A DNA stretch of 64,000 bases from the NCBI GenBank assembly GCA_964530625.1, contig CAZHAK010000003.1, positions 62,001-126,000 on the forward strand. Reading direction: 5' to 3'. Below the pieces are notes generated by a model. That model worked only from the letters and a program-made list of their open reading frames with translations. It had not been told where the DNA came from and ran no database searches. The stretch comes from JABWCQ01 sp964530625 (GTDB lineage Bacteria > Electryoneota > RPQS01). Below are positions 53,186 through 62,151 of the stretch, one piece after another. The translations under genes were made by a program, and so were the position numbers. Each line of letters starts with the position of its first letter. The first letter of the stretch is position 1.

Positions 53186-54004
53186 ATGTTGACCTACACT
53201 CTGTTTCCCGCGATCATGCTGCTCTTTTTTGGTGGACTCTTGGCAATGTGGTTTGTTCTCTATCACAAACCGGACGAATTGCTCGAGCGCATCGCTGGTC
53301 GTATAGGCTGGTTCACGCTTATCATTTACGCTGGTTGGCTGATACTTCTTACCATTGAACAGCGACATATTCCCATTCTCACCGTCGGACAGATCAGCGC
53401 CTTTTTAGGTTTTCTGATTTGGATGGATCAATTGCTGGTCGAGCGCAGGGTCTCACAGCGAATGCTGGTCGTCTTGCCACTTGCCATCGTAACACTGCTA
53501 TTGCTGAGCGGCATTGCCGGTGGGCTGCGACACGCGCAAGCTCCTGAAGAGCTTCGGTCCGCGTGGTCTGCCGTGCACATCGTTCTCTCAATGGCCGGTG
53601 TTGCCATGCTTTTCGGAAGCGGTGTCTATGGTGCGGGCTCAATCCTACTCCGGCGGGAGCTCAAAGACCGCAAGTTTGGCCGCTTGTTCTCCTCGCTGCC
53701 CTCCATGGACGTCATGCACAGGCTGCGCGCCGTCGCGCTCTATCACGGCTGGCTACTTATCACCGTGAGCTTTGCGTCCGCAGTGATCTTTATGTTCATC
53801 GAAAACTCCGGCAGCCCGAGTTTCTTTAGTCATCTCCATGAAATGTTTGCATTGTGGGTCGGCGCGTCGCTGATAGCATTGTCCGAGCGCATGAATTGGT
53901 TTGGTGATCAAAAGCAAGCGCGCCTGACCGTGGCCATGTCCGCCCTTATTTTTCTGCTCATCACAGGTTCCGTCCTTCAGATATTCTTCGGAGGACAGTC
54001 GTGA
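53186..54004 (+). CDS. hemX: HemX/CcsA-like integral membrane protein
   Basis: A 272-residue membrane protein of the cytochrome c assembly (CcsA/HemX) superfamily with about eight helices. A conserved His-containing helix (SAWSAVHIVLSMAGVAMLFGSGVYG) and LYHGWLLITVSFASAVIF support the family. It lacks the full WWD haem-handling loop of true CcsA. HemX in Bacillus lowers HemA levels; here it overlaps hemA by 4 bp, so a similar role in setting haem supply is plausible. It could also help move haem to the CcsA/ResB pair encoded at 60905-63747. Confidence 0.8.
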   Translation: MLTYTLFPAIMLLFFGGLLAMWFVLYHKPDELLERIAGRIGWFTLIIYAGWLILLTIEQRHIPILTVGQISAFLGFLIWMDQLLVERRVSQRMLVVLPLAIVTLLLLSGIAGGLRHAQAPEELRSAWSAVHIVLSMAGVAMLFGSGVYGAGSILLRRELKDRKFGRLFSSLPSMDVMHRLRAVALYHGWLLITVSFASAVIFMFIENSGSPSFFSHLHEMFALWVGASLIALSERMNWFGDQKQARLTVAMSALIFLLITGSVLQIFFGGQS

Positions 54005-55299
54005 AACTCGAAATGATCGGGCTGAATCACAACACGGCCTCGCTGTGTATCCGCGAGCGTGCCGCAGTCACTCCCGATACTCTGCCGCAAGTGCTTGAAA
54101 AACTGGTGCGTCATCCGAACATCGAAGGAGCCGCGATTCTTTCCACTTGCAATCGCGCCGAACTCTACATCTCGCCGACGTTTCACTTTGACGAAATCGA
54201 ACTGCGCACTCTCTATTTGGAAATCTTTGAGCTGACGCCCGAAGAGAGCGCAGGCGCATATCTGTATCGAGACGCCAAAGCCGTGAAGCATCTTTTTCGC
54301 GTCGCGTCCGGACTCGATTCACAAATGTTGGGCGAAATTCAAATTCTCGTGCAAGTCAAAAACGCTTACAACACTGCGCTCGAACTTGCCTGCACCAGCG
54401 GAATCCTGAACAAACTGTTTACGCAGGCGATTTTCTGTGGCAAACAAGTCCGCACGCGCACCGCTATTTCTCAAGGCGCGGTGTCCGTCGCCTATGCCGC
54501 CATCGAGGTCGCGCAACGGCTCTATCACAAACTGTCCGAGAAAAATGTGCTGCTCGTCGGTGCGGGTGAAACCAGCCGGCTGGCCTCGAAGTATCTCGCC
54601 GACGCTGGCGCCTGCAATTGGCGCGTCAGCAATCGCACCGCCGCTCATGCCGCGACGCTTGCCGAAAAAATTGGCGGACAAATCACGAACTTCCCACCCA
54701 CATCTGAAGACATCGCTTGGTCGGATGTCATCGTTTGCGCGACCTCCGCACCAAACGCAGTTATCACTATGAACGAATGCGGCAGCGGATTACGCGGCAG
54801 AAAACGTCCGCTGCTCTTCCTTGATTTAGCCGTGCCAAGAGACGTGGACCCGGCCTTTTCGTCATGCGATGACGTGTACGTGTACACTGTGGGCGACTTC
54901 CACGAATTAGTCGACGTCAATATCAAATCGAGACTGAAAGAAGCCGTCCGCGCCGAAGAATTGGTAGATAAAGAAGTTCACATTTTCAACGAGTGGTATC
55001 GCGAAAACCGCATCGCGCCAAGTATTCAGCAATTACAAGTTGCGCTCGAAACCATCCGCGTCTCGGAAGTCGAACATCAGGCGCGCCACTTTCGTCCCGA
55101 AGACCGCGAAGAAGTAGAAAAATTTTCGCGTTCAATGATGAAAAAAGTAACAAGCTTGATTGTCGCTAACATGCGCCGCGCCGCAGCGGACGGCGAAGAC
55201 CTAACCTTAGCCCGCGCTGTCACCGTCGCCTTTGCAGGCAAAGACCAGAGCGCGACCGAAGAGATATTAGAAAAACTAAAACATGAGCTTTCCCACTGA
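54001..55299 (+). CDS. hemA: Glutamyl-tRNA reductase
   Basis: A 432-residue enzyme with a GTG start overlapping hemX. It reduces Glu-tRNA(Glu) to glutamate-1-semialdehyde, the committed step of the C5 route. Motifs: MIGLNHNTASLCIRE, ILSTCNRAELY with catalytic Cys50, ASGLDSQMLGEIQIL, the NADPH site VLLVGAGETSRLASKYLA, and FLDLAVPRDVDP. The C-terminal dimerisation helices carry RSMMKKVTSL. It overlaps hemB by 17 bp. Confidence 0.96.
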   Translation: MKLEMIGLNHNTASLCIRERAAVTPDTLPQVLEKLVRHPNIEGAAILSTCNRAELYISPTFHFDEIELRTLYLEIFELTPEESAGAYLYRDAKAVKHLFRVASGLDSQMLGEIQILVQVKNAYNTALELACTSGILNKLFTQAIFCGKQVRTRTAISQGAVSVAYAAIEVAQRLYHKLSEKNVLLVGAGETSRLASKYLADAGACNWRVSNRTAAHAATLAEKIGGQITNFPPTSEDIAWSDVIVCATSAPNAVITMNECGSGLRGRKRPLLFLDLAVPRDVDPAFSSCDDVYVYTVGDFHELVDVNIKSRLKEAVRAEELVDKEVHIFNEWYRENRIAPSIQQLQVALETIRVSEVEHQARHFRPEDREEVEKFSRSMMKKVTSLIVANMRRAAADGEDLTLARAVTVAFAGKDQSATEEILEKLKHELSH

Positions 55300-56263
55300 C
55301 CGCCCGCGCAGATTACGTCGCACAGAAACCCTGCGACGTCTTGTGCGCGAAAACCGTCTCGATCCCTCGGACTTCATTCAACCGCTGTTCGTCGTTCCCG
55401 GGAAAAATGTCAAAACCGAAATTTCGAGTATGCCCGGACAATTTCATTGGTCCGTGGATCGCGTCGTAGAAATTGCCGAGCGTTGTTTCAATGCAGGAGT
55501 CCCCGGCGTCATTCTCTTCGGCGTGCCGACATACAAAGACGAACTTGGCTGCCAAGCCTACAACGATCACGCGGAAGTGCAAGCCGCCATTCGCGCTATC
55601 AAGAAAGTTGTGCCCGATCTGCTCGTCATCACTGATGTGTGCTTATGCGAATACACCAGCCACGGACATTGCGGCGCAATTCGCGACAACGAGGTGGACA
55701 ACGACGCAACACTCGAGATGCTTGCTAAAACCGCCGTCAGTCACGCTCGCGCCGGAGCCGATATCGTTGCGCCGTCCGACATGATGGATGGTCGCGTCAG
55801 AGCTATTCGCGCTGCGCTCGACGAAAACGGTTTCCAACATATTCCGATTCTATCGTACGCTGTCAAGTATGCGTCCGCCTACTATGGCCCGTTTCGTGTC
55901 GCCGTCGATTCCGCTCCGCAATTCGGTGATCGTCGTGGCTATCAAATGGATCACGCCAACGCCGAAGAAGCGTTGCGCGAAGTCGAACTTGACCTTCAGG
56001 AAGGCGCGGACATGATTATGGTCAAGCCCGGTATCGCCTATCTCGATATTCTGAAAACCGTTAAGGACAAATACAATCGAGTCACCGCCGCGTATCAGGT
56101 GTCCGGCGAATATGCCATGATTGAAGCCACCGCCGAAAAAGGCTGGATAGATCGCAAGCGCGTGATTCTCGAATCTCTGCTCGCGTTCAAGCGGGCCGGA
56201 GCAGATTTTGTCTTGACCTATCATGCGGCGGAAGCCGCCGAGTGGCTTAAGCAGGAGAAATAG
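55283..56263 (+). CDS. hemB: Delta-aminolevulinic acid dehydratase (porphobilinogen synthase)
   Basis: A 326-residue enzyme that condenses two ALA to porphobilinogen. The Zn-type Cys triad is present (Cys120, Cys122, Cys130 in DVCLCEYTSHGHCG), as are the substrate lysines Lys195 (LSYAVKYAS) and Lys248 (DMIMVKPG). The RPRRLRRTETLRRLVRE start and PSDMMDGRV are typical. It ends 2 bp before hemL. Confidence 0.97.
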   Translation: MSFPTDRPRRLRRTETLRRLVRENRLDPSDFIQPLFVVPGKNVKTEISSMPGQFHWSVDRVVEIAERCFNAGVPGVILFGVPTYKDELGCQAYNDHAEVQAAIRAIKKVVPDLLVITDVCLCEYTSHGHCGAIRDNEVDNDATLEMLAKTAVSHARAGADIVAPSDMMDGRVRAIRAALDENGFQHIPILSYAVKYASAYYGPFRVAVDSAPQFGDRRGYQMDHANAEEALREVELDLQEGADMIMVKPGIAYLDILKTVKDKYNRVTAAYQVSGEYAMIEATAEKGWIDRKRVILESLLAFKRAGADFVLTYHAAEAAEWLKQEK

Positions 56264-56265
56264 AT

Positions 56266-57585
56266 ATGTCGACTCGCCAAACTCTCGATACCGTCACTGA
56301 ATCATCAAGAACAATCTCCCGCTCGTGGAATGAGCGCGCCAAAAAAGTGTTGCCCGGCGGGGTCAACTCGCCTGTGCGCGCTTTCAAATCCGTCGGCGGC
56401 GAACCTCCCGTTATCGCTTATGCCGAGGGCGCGATTCTGGTGGACGTTGACGGTAACGAGTATATTGATTACATTGGTAGCTGGGGACCCATGATACTGG
56501 GTCACCGCGAGCCGTCCGTCGTCGAAACGGTGCACAGTGCTGTGGATATGGGCTTCAGTTATGGCGCGCCATCAGCAGCAGAGGTCAGCTTAGCTGAAGA
56601 GATTATCACTCGCGTGCCCGGTCTCGAGATGGTGCGCTTTGTCAATAGCGGTACCGAAGCCACCATGAGCGCAATTCGCCTCGCGCGCGCGGCCACGCAA
56701 CGCAACGTCATCATCAAGTTTTCCGGCGGCTATCACGGACATGCCGATTCGTTCTTGGTGCAAGCAGGATCGGGCGCTGCGACCTTCGGATTACCCGACA
56801 GCCCCGGCGTAACACCCGGCTCCGCGCAAGATACTCGCTGCGCAATCATCAATGATCTGGATTCTGTGCGCGCACTCTTGGACGCGGATCCCAAAGATAT
56901 TGCCGCCGTTATCGTTGAGCCTGTAGCAGGTAATGTCGGCTGCATTCCGCCCGAATTCGGATTTCTCGAAGGACTAAGAACTCTCTGTGATAAATTCGGA
57001 ACAGTGCTGATTTTTGATGAAGTGATGACCGGATTCCGCGTCGCGCGCGGTGGCGCGATTGAGCGCTTCAAAGTCAAACCCGACCTCGTGACATTCGGAA
57101 AAATTATCGGCGGCGGATTGCCTGTCGGAGCCTACGGCGGTAAAAAAGAATTCATGGAGCTTGTCGCCCCGCAAGGCCCTGTCTATCAAGCGGGCACGCT
57201 TTCCGGAAATCCCCTGGCGATGAAAGCAGGCTTGGCCACGCTCGCGCAATTAGATACCGTCGCCTATCATACGCTCGAACGAAAATCGGATCGGCTGGAG
57301 CAAGGCTTGTTCAATGCCTGCAAAGATCTCGACATTCCTGCCCGAGTGCAGCGGATCGGTTCAATGCTCACACTGTTCTTCACGGATCAAAAAATTGAAA
57401 ACTACACCGATGCGCAAGCCGCCGACCACACCCGCTTCAAGAAGTTCTTTCATGCGATGCTTGATCGCGGTGTGCATCTACCGCCGTCAGGCTATGAGTG
57501 CTGGTTCGTGTCACTCGCACACACCGACGCGCAAATTGATCGAACCATTGAAATTGCGCGGGAGGCGCTCGCCGCGACTAAATAA
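56266..57585 (+). CDS. hemL: Glutamate-1-semialdehyde 2,1-aminomutase
   Basis: A 439-residue PLP enzyme producing 5-aminolevulinate. The PLP lysine is Lys279 in TFGKIIGGGLPVGAYGG. Other motifs are LPGGVNSPVRAFKSVGG, FVNSGTEATMSAIRLAR, GGYHGHADSFLVQAGSG and IFDEVMTGFRVARGG. It completes the set of enzymes from Glu-tRNA to protohaem in one operon. A kinase gene starts 21 bp downstream. Confidence 0.97.
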   Translation: MSTRQTLDTVTESSRTISRSWNERAKKVLPGGVNSPVRAFKSVGGEPPVIAYAEGAILVDVDGNEYIDYIGSWGPMILGHREPSVVETVHSAVDMGFSYGAPSAAEVSLAEEIITRVPGLEMVRFVNSGTEATMSAIRLARAATQRNVIIKFSGGYHGHADSFLVQAGSGAATFGLPDSPGVTPGSAQDTRCAIINDLDSVRALLDADPKDIAAVIVEPVAGNVGCIPPEFGFLEGLRTLCDKFGTVLIFDEVMTGFRVARGGAIERFKVKPDLVTFGKIIGGGLPVGAYGGKKEFMELVAPQGPVYQAGTLSGNPLAMKAGLATLAQLDTVAYHTLERKSDRLEQGLFNACKDLDIPARVQRIGSMLTLFFTDQKIENYTDAQAADHTRFKKFFHAMLDRGVHLPPSGYECWFVSLAHTDAQIDRTIEIAREALAATK

Positions 57586-57606
57586 CACAGGAGTCTCCTT
57601 GACAAA

Positions 57607-58734
57607 ATGATTGGCTGGTGGCGCAATTCATGGCGTAATCCGAAGCTGCCATTCCGGCGGCATTTTGTCGTGTTTGCCCTGATTTCGTTCTTTGCGCTGG
57701 CGCAATTGACGTGGTGGTCCATCTTTCAATATTCCGAAGGCCGCCGCCTGATCGAAACTCAAAACGGCTATTGGAATCAGCAGATTGTCGTTGCCTACAT
57801 CCAGCGCGAAACTATTGACACCGGCTTCAACACGTGGCTCTCGCAAACATTTCCCGATCTCGAAATCACACCCGGTGGACAAATTGAAGTCAGGGCCGCC
57901 GCGCGCGAACGACTCGACGATTTTGTAAAGTCCCGCATGCGCATGTTTATCTCCGAAGGGATTTTTTTCGGATTTATCGTGTTGATTGGCGTGCTTTATA
58001 TGTTTCGAACCCTGAGAGAAGAAATTGACATCGAGCATCGCCAATCCGTCTTCCTCGCCGCCACCTCGCACGAGCTGAAGACGCCGCTGACGTCCTTGCG
58101 CATTTACGTTGACACCCTGAACGAACGTGAGTTCCCGGCTGAGAAGCGCAAAGAAATTCTTGAGACTTTGTCCGTTGATCTGGATCGCTTGAATGATCTG
58201 ATTGACAGACTTCTGCAAGCGCAAAAAGTGCTCACTCCCGGAACCGCGCTGCCCTTAGAGCGCACCGACGTCTCTGAAGAAACCGTTCGCGCCGTCAACG
58301 ATCTGGCGCACCGCATCGAGTTCTCAGGAAAGCATCGTCTTAATGTGGATACAGAATTCGGCTTGCAAGCGCTGGCTGATCCCCGCCGTTGGCAAATGGT
58401 TGTCAAAAATCTGGTGGACAACGCTGTCAAGTATTCACCCGACGGAGGCATGATAGATATTTTCCTGACAAGCCATAATGGAAAAATCGAATTGACCGTC
58501 AGCGATCAGGGACAAGGCTTTAACCCCGATGAAGCAAAACGAATTTTCGAGCGCTTCTACCGCATCGGCAATGAAGACACTCGCACGACACAAGGAGTAG
58601 GTTTGGGCCTTTACCTCGTCCGCGAAATCGTTCACTCCATGAAAGGCACGGTGGCCGCGCGCAGTCAAGGTCCCGGAAAAGGTTCGCAATTCATCATTCA
58701 TTTGCCAGCTCTGAAGAGTGAGCAAAATGGCTGA
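57607..58734 (+). CDS. Membrane sensor histidine kinase (haem/cytochrome cluster)
   Basis: A 375-residue kinase. TM1 is about 20-40, a periplasmic loop of some 75 residues follows (rich in aromatic residues near the membrane), and TM2 is about 116-134. No HAMP is evident. The H-box is FLAATSHELKTPLTSLRIY. The ATPase domain shows NLVDNAVKYSPDGG, DQGQGFNPDEA and GVGLGLYLVREI. It overlaps the regulator gene by 8 bp. The order kinase-then-regulator and its position between hemL and a multihaem cytochrome suggest it tunes haem or cytochrome output. The signal is unknown. Confidence 0.92.
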   Translation: MIGWWRNSWRNPKLPFRRHFVVFALISFFALAQLTWWSIFQYSEGRRLIETQNGYWNQQIVVAYIQRETIDTGFNTWLSQTFPDLEITPGGQIEVRAAARERLDDFVKSRMRMFISEGIFFGFIVLIGVLYMFRTLREEIDIEHRQSVFLAATSHELKTPLTSLRIYVDTLNEREFPAEKRKEILETLSVDLDRLNDLIDRLLQAQKVLTPGTALPLERTDVSEETVRAVNDLAHRIEFSGKHRLNVDTEFGLQALADPRRWQMVVKNLVDNAVKYSPDGGMIDIFLTSHNGKIELTVSDQGQGFNPDEAKRIFERFYRIGNEDTRTTQGVGLGLYLVREIVHSMKGTVAARSQGPGKGSQFIIHLPALKSEQNG

Positions 58735-59434
58735 GCGGATTCTTATCGTCGAAGATGAAGAGCACATCGCCGCCGGATTGAAGCTCAATCTGGAAGCTGA
58801 AGGTTTTGAAACCACTCACGTCGCCGACGGACTTTCCGCGATTGCCGAAATCCGCAGCGGAAAACACGATCTGGTTCTGCTTGACGTGATGTTGCCCGGT
58901 GTGAGCGGCTTCGACGTCTGTGAAAAAGTGCGTGCTGAAGGCAATCATATCGCTATTCTTTTTCTCACCGCCCGCGATAGCGATGATGCGCGTGTCAGAG
59001 GATTGGAACTTGGCGGCGATGATTACATCACGAAACCTTTCAGTATTCGTGAATTGATTTTGCGGATTCGCGCCATGTTTCGCCGAAGCGAGTGGTATCG
59101 GCAACAACCGGAGCATGGCACGATGCTTGAATTCGGCAAGTCACGAATTGATCTTGCGGCCTACAACGCCGAAACTGCGCAAGGGCCCATCTCGCTCACG
59201 CAAAAAGAGTGCATGATCCTGAAACTTCTGTCCGAGCGCGAAGGCGAAGTCGTCACCCGTGACGAAATCATCGAGAAAGTGTGGGGCTACGATCGCTATC
59301 CCTCCACACGCACTATTGATAACTTAATCGTTCGTTTGCGGAAATTCTTCGAAGAAGACCCGCGTAGTCCGAAACATTTGCATACCGTTTATGCGGCGGG
59401 ATACAAGTTCACGAAGTCCGCCCTTGCGGAATAA
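58727..59434 (+). CDS. OmpR/PhoB-family response regulator
   Basis: ATG 58727 (a GTG lies at 58718, inside the kinase) gives 235 residues. The receiver domain has EDEEHIAAGLKLNLEAEGFE, phospho-Asp in LVLLDVMLPG, and DYITKPFSIRELILRI. The C-terminal winged helix has LTQKECMILKLLSEREGEVVTR and the recognition region RTIDNLIVRLRKFFEED. It is partner of the kinase just upstream. The OmcS-like gene starts 11 bp downstream, so it is probably part of the same message and may be autoregulated. Confidence 0.94.
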   Translation: MAERILIVEDEEHIAAGLKLNLEAEGFETTHVADGLSAIAEIRSGKHDLVLLDVMLPGVSGFDVCEKVRAEGNHIAILFLTARDSDDARVRGLELGGDDYITKPFSIRELILRIRAMFRRSEWYRQQPEHGTMLEFGKSRIDLAAYNAETAQGPISLTQKECMILKLLSEREGEVVTRDEIIEKVWGYDRYPSTRTIDNLIVRLRKFFEEDPRSPKHLHTVYAAGYKFTKSALAE

Positions 59435-59445
59435 GTGAGTTACTT

Positions 59446-60576
59446 ATGAAGTGTGTATCAAAAAGTTTAGGGTTGGCACTACTGCTTGTTGCGGCACAAT
59501 ACGCGCAAGCCTTTCACGAGGGCGGCGTCGCAAGCTGCTCCATGTGTCATATCATGCACCGTGGAGTGGACGGGTTTGATATTCAGCCGTCTCTGGAGAA
59601 TAATTTTCTTCTGTTGAGCAACTCGCCAACGGAGATGTGTCTAAGTTGTCATGCCATGGATTATGGTAGTGTCTGGGCGACGAATCCTTTGCAGCCCGCG
59701 CCAGAGCGGGGGGGAGGCAACTTCATTTTTGGATCCGCTGCAAACATCAATGACGCTCCAAACGGAAACCTCTTTCCTTTGACAGGTAGTCACGGCATTC
59801 ACAATTGCGTCGCCGCTTCGCAAAACGTGATACAGGATCCCGTGCATAGTTTCGGGCCGGGCGGCAACTATCCCTCGGCATCTCTCGGTTGCACGAGTTG
59901 CCACGATCCGCACGGCAACACGAATTTCCGCATGTTGCGCGGTGTCGGAGAAGTGCCTGCCGGACAATTCAATTTTATTTATCCCGCGCCACTTGCAGAG
60001 GGAATTCCGTTGAACGGCCCTGCGGAGTCGCGTACTCTGCACACGGCTTATATTTCCGGCTGGTCAAATTGGTGTGCAAACTGTCATGGCTTCTATCACG
60101 ATAATAGTCTGACAGGTTTTGAGCATCCCGTTGATGGAAGACTAAATGGAAAAATCCGGCGCTCCTATGACCTGTACGATGGAAGCGGCAATCCGCAGGG
60201 CGGCAATCCCGCGACAGCCTATCTTCCGGATGTGCCCTATGAAGACCCGTCCATGACGACCACGACCACAAATGGCCCAAATCCCGCCAGCAGAATCGCC
60301 TGTATTTCCTGCCACCGCGCGCACGGTTCCAGCGCCGTAGACTTGGGCCGCTGGGATTTCCGCGTCAACAACATGCGCTTGGATGGTGTAGTGTCCGGCT
60401 CGTATGCGATTCCGTCGCCTTATGTCGATGTAACGATAGAGCGGCAGCTTTGCGTCAAATGCCACGAGCAGGACACGCGCACGCATGGTTTCAACCAAGC
60501 CTGTATTTCCTGTCATCGCGAACACCTGATCCAAAAGCCTGGCCCGGCGGAGCGTCGTCAATTGCAGACGAGATAG
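59446..60576 (+). CDS. OmcS-like cytochrome with seven CxxCH motifs
   Basis: A 376-residue exported protein (signal peptide 1-22, ending AQA). The mature N-terminus FHEGGVASCSMCHIMH keeps the OmcS spacing, with His at mature position 16. The six OmcS-order motifs are CSMCH, CLSCH, CTSCHDPHG after GPGGNYP, WCANCH, CISCHRAHGSS and LCVKCH. A seventh, ACISCHREH, follows about 15 residues later near a basic tail. It is a clear paralogue of the protein at 44035-45108, with shared blocks such as GGNPATxYxxDV and LGRWDF. It lies after a two-component system and before ccsA/resB. It could be a filament subunit variant; whether the extra motif binds haem is not known. Confidence 0.87.
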   Translation: MKCVSKSLGLALLLVAAQYAQAFHEGGVASCSMCHIMHRGVDGFDIQPSLENNFLLLSNSPTEMCLSCHAMDYGSVWATNPLQPAPERGGGNFIFGSAANINDAPNGNLFPLTGSHGIHNCVAASQNVIQDPVHSFGPGGNYPSASLGCTSCHDPHGNTNFRMLRGVGEVPAGQFNFIYPAPLAEGIPLNGPAESRTLHTAYISGWSNWCANCHGFYHDNSLTGFEHPVDGRLNGKIRRSYDLYDGSGNPQGGNPATAYLPDVPYEDPSMTTTTTNGPNPASRIACISCHRAHGSSAVDLGRWDFRVNNMRLDGVVSGSYAIPSPYVDVTIERQLCVKCHEQDTRTHGFNQACISCHREHLIQKPGPAERRQLQTR

Positions 60577-60904
60577 CCTTTGAAGAGCACTCCTCTCAAT
60601 CGAATCAGATACAGCAAGTCTCATTCCCTGTTTAGCTTGAAAATGGCGCCCAAACCCGAAAGTACGATTTTGCGTCAATGTGACCTATTGACAGCAATAG
60701 TGCTTGACTATGCACAAACGTTTCGCGAAATTATAGCCGTCGCAACGAACAAACTACACTTTGTGCGCCTGAGACCTGCCTTGACCCGCATTTCCAATGG
60801 GCAAACGATTTTGTCCTTCTTGTCCGATAAATAATCGTCCGTATGTGGTCCATCCTCGTGCGGATATTTTTCTATCTTAACTTATTATTGTAAGCAGGTC
60901 TGAC
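60577..60904. other. Intergenic region upstream of ccsA
   Basis: About 330 bp. An 84-codon frame at 60580-60834 has no ribosome site, no signal and no familiar pattern, so I leave it out. A small ATCC/GGAT hairpin with ATTTTT after it (60850-60877) might be a weak terminator. TTGACA at 60688-60693 with TATGCA 15 bp later is a poor promoter match. Confidence 0.4.
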
Positions 60905-62146
60905 ATGTCACCCTCGTTAGACGTACAACTTTTCTGGTTTGCCTTCTGGGCCTATCTGGTCGGATGGCTTTCCTTCACCATCTGGCTTGCCGCGCGCAAA
61001 TCGTTCTGGACGACGTTCGGCTCAATCTGTTTTGTGGCCGGATTCATTCCCCAAACTATCGCGTTTTTCCTGCGCTGGAACTATACCGGCCATTTCCCTA
61101 TGGCCAACATGTACGAATACATGGCGGTGATGAGTTGGATGGCTGTTCTGAGCTTCGGCTTCCTAACTTGGCGCTACCGCAATTGGATAATCAGCGCGCT
61201 GATTTCTCCCGTGGTTATCATGCTGATGGTTGCGGCATCTTTATTGCCAAAGGACCCCAGTCAGCAATTGATGCCCGCGCTGCGCAGCTCATGGATGATC
61301 ATTCACGTTTCGCTCGCGTCCATCGGCGCCGGTGCATTTGCCGTCGCTGCTGCGGTCTCTTTTGTTTATCTGCTGGCTGTCAGGAGTGAGGAAGAATCCA
61401 AGCAGATGTTCCGTCCGTCCATGCGTGTGCCGCTCATCTCCTTAGTTGTCATTCCCGCAGTTATTGCGCTGTTCGCCGCAATTACCGGATTGATGTCCAA
61501 GCAATCAGCAATGCAAATCATGGGATCAGAGATCGCCGGTGGCCATATCTTCCTGATACTCGGTATTTACTTAGTCGCCGCCGGTGTAGTGATGAATTAC
61601 ATGTTCAAGAGCACTCCTGGCGTCGAGTCACGCTACTGGGCGGCGCTGGCATTCTCAGGATTGTTCTTAGGCGGACTCGCCGGAGGAATCCTTATGAGCA
61701 CGGGTAAACTCGGCATCACCACCGAAAGCCCGCTTCGCATCTTCGAGTTCTTCGGTGTCATCTTGGTCTTCGGCACAGCTGGCATGTTTATCTTGCACGT
61801 CATTCTCGGTTTCGGATCCGTCGTCGGAAAACTGCATCTGGATGGAAGACTGCTCGACGAAGTCAACTACCGAAGTGTCGCCTTAGGCTATCCGCTCTAC
61901 ACACTTGGAGCGCTCTTCGCCGGCGCCATCTGGGCCGAAAGCGCCTGGGGTGCCTTCTGGAGTTGGGATCCAAAAGAAGTCGGCGCACTGATTATTTGGC
62001 TCTTCTACAGCGCCTTTCTGCATGCCCGTTATCAGCGCGGCTGGAGCGGTCCTCGTACCGCCGTGCTCTCGCTAATTGGTTTCGCGATGATGATGCTCTC
62101 GCTGTTTGGTAACTACTTCTTCGGTGGCTTGCACGCTTACGCGTAA
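60905..62146 (+). CDS. ccsA: Cytochrome c biogenesis protein CcsA (ResC)
   Basis: A 413-residue membrane protein with about ten to eleven helices. The haem-handling WWD-type segment is ESAWGAFWSWDPKEVGALIIW, followed by FLHARYQRGW. Conserved His residues lie in SSWMIIHVSLASIGAG, FILHVILGFG and the FLHAR helix. With ResB it forms System II, which exports haem and attaches it to CxxCH motifs of apocytochromes outside the inner membrane. The neighbouring cytochromes require it. Confidence 0.94.
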   Translation: MSPSLDVQLFWFAFWAYLVGWLSFTIWLAARKSFWTTFGSICFVAGFIPQTIAFFLRWNYTGHFPMANMYEYMAVMSWMAVLSFGFLTWRYRNWIISALISPVVIMLMVAASLLPKDPSQQLMPALRSSWMIIHVSLASIGAGAFAVAAAVSFVYLLAVRSEEESKQMFRPSMRVPLISLVVIPAVIALFAAITGLMSKQSAMQIMGSEIAGGHIFLILGIYLVAAGVVMNYMFKSTPGVESRYWAALAFSGLFLGGLAGGILMSTGKLGITTESPLRIFEFFGVILVFGTAGMFILHVILGFGSVVGKLHLDGRLLDEVNYRSVALGYPLYTLGALFAGAIWAESAWGAFWSWDPKEVGALIIWLFYSAFLHARYQRGWSGPRTAVLSLIGFAMMMLSLFGNYFFGGLHAYA

Positions 62147-62151
62147 CACCT

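Noticed and set aside
60580..60834. An 84-codon frame after the seven-motif cytochrome.
   Set aside because: No ribosome site, no signal or domain, and weak coding character.
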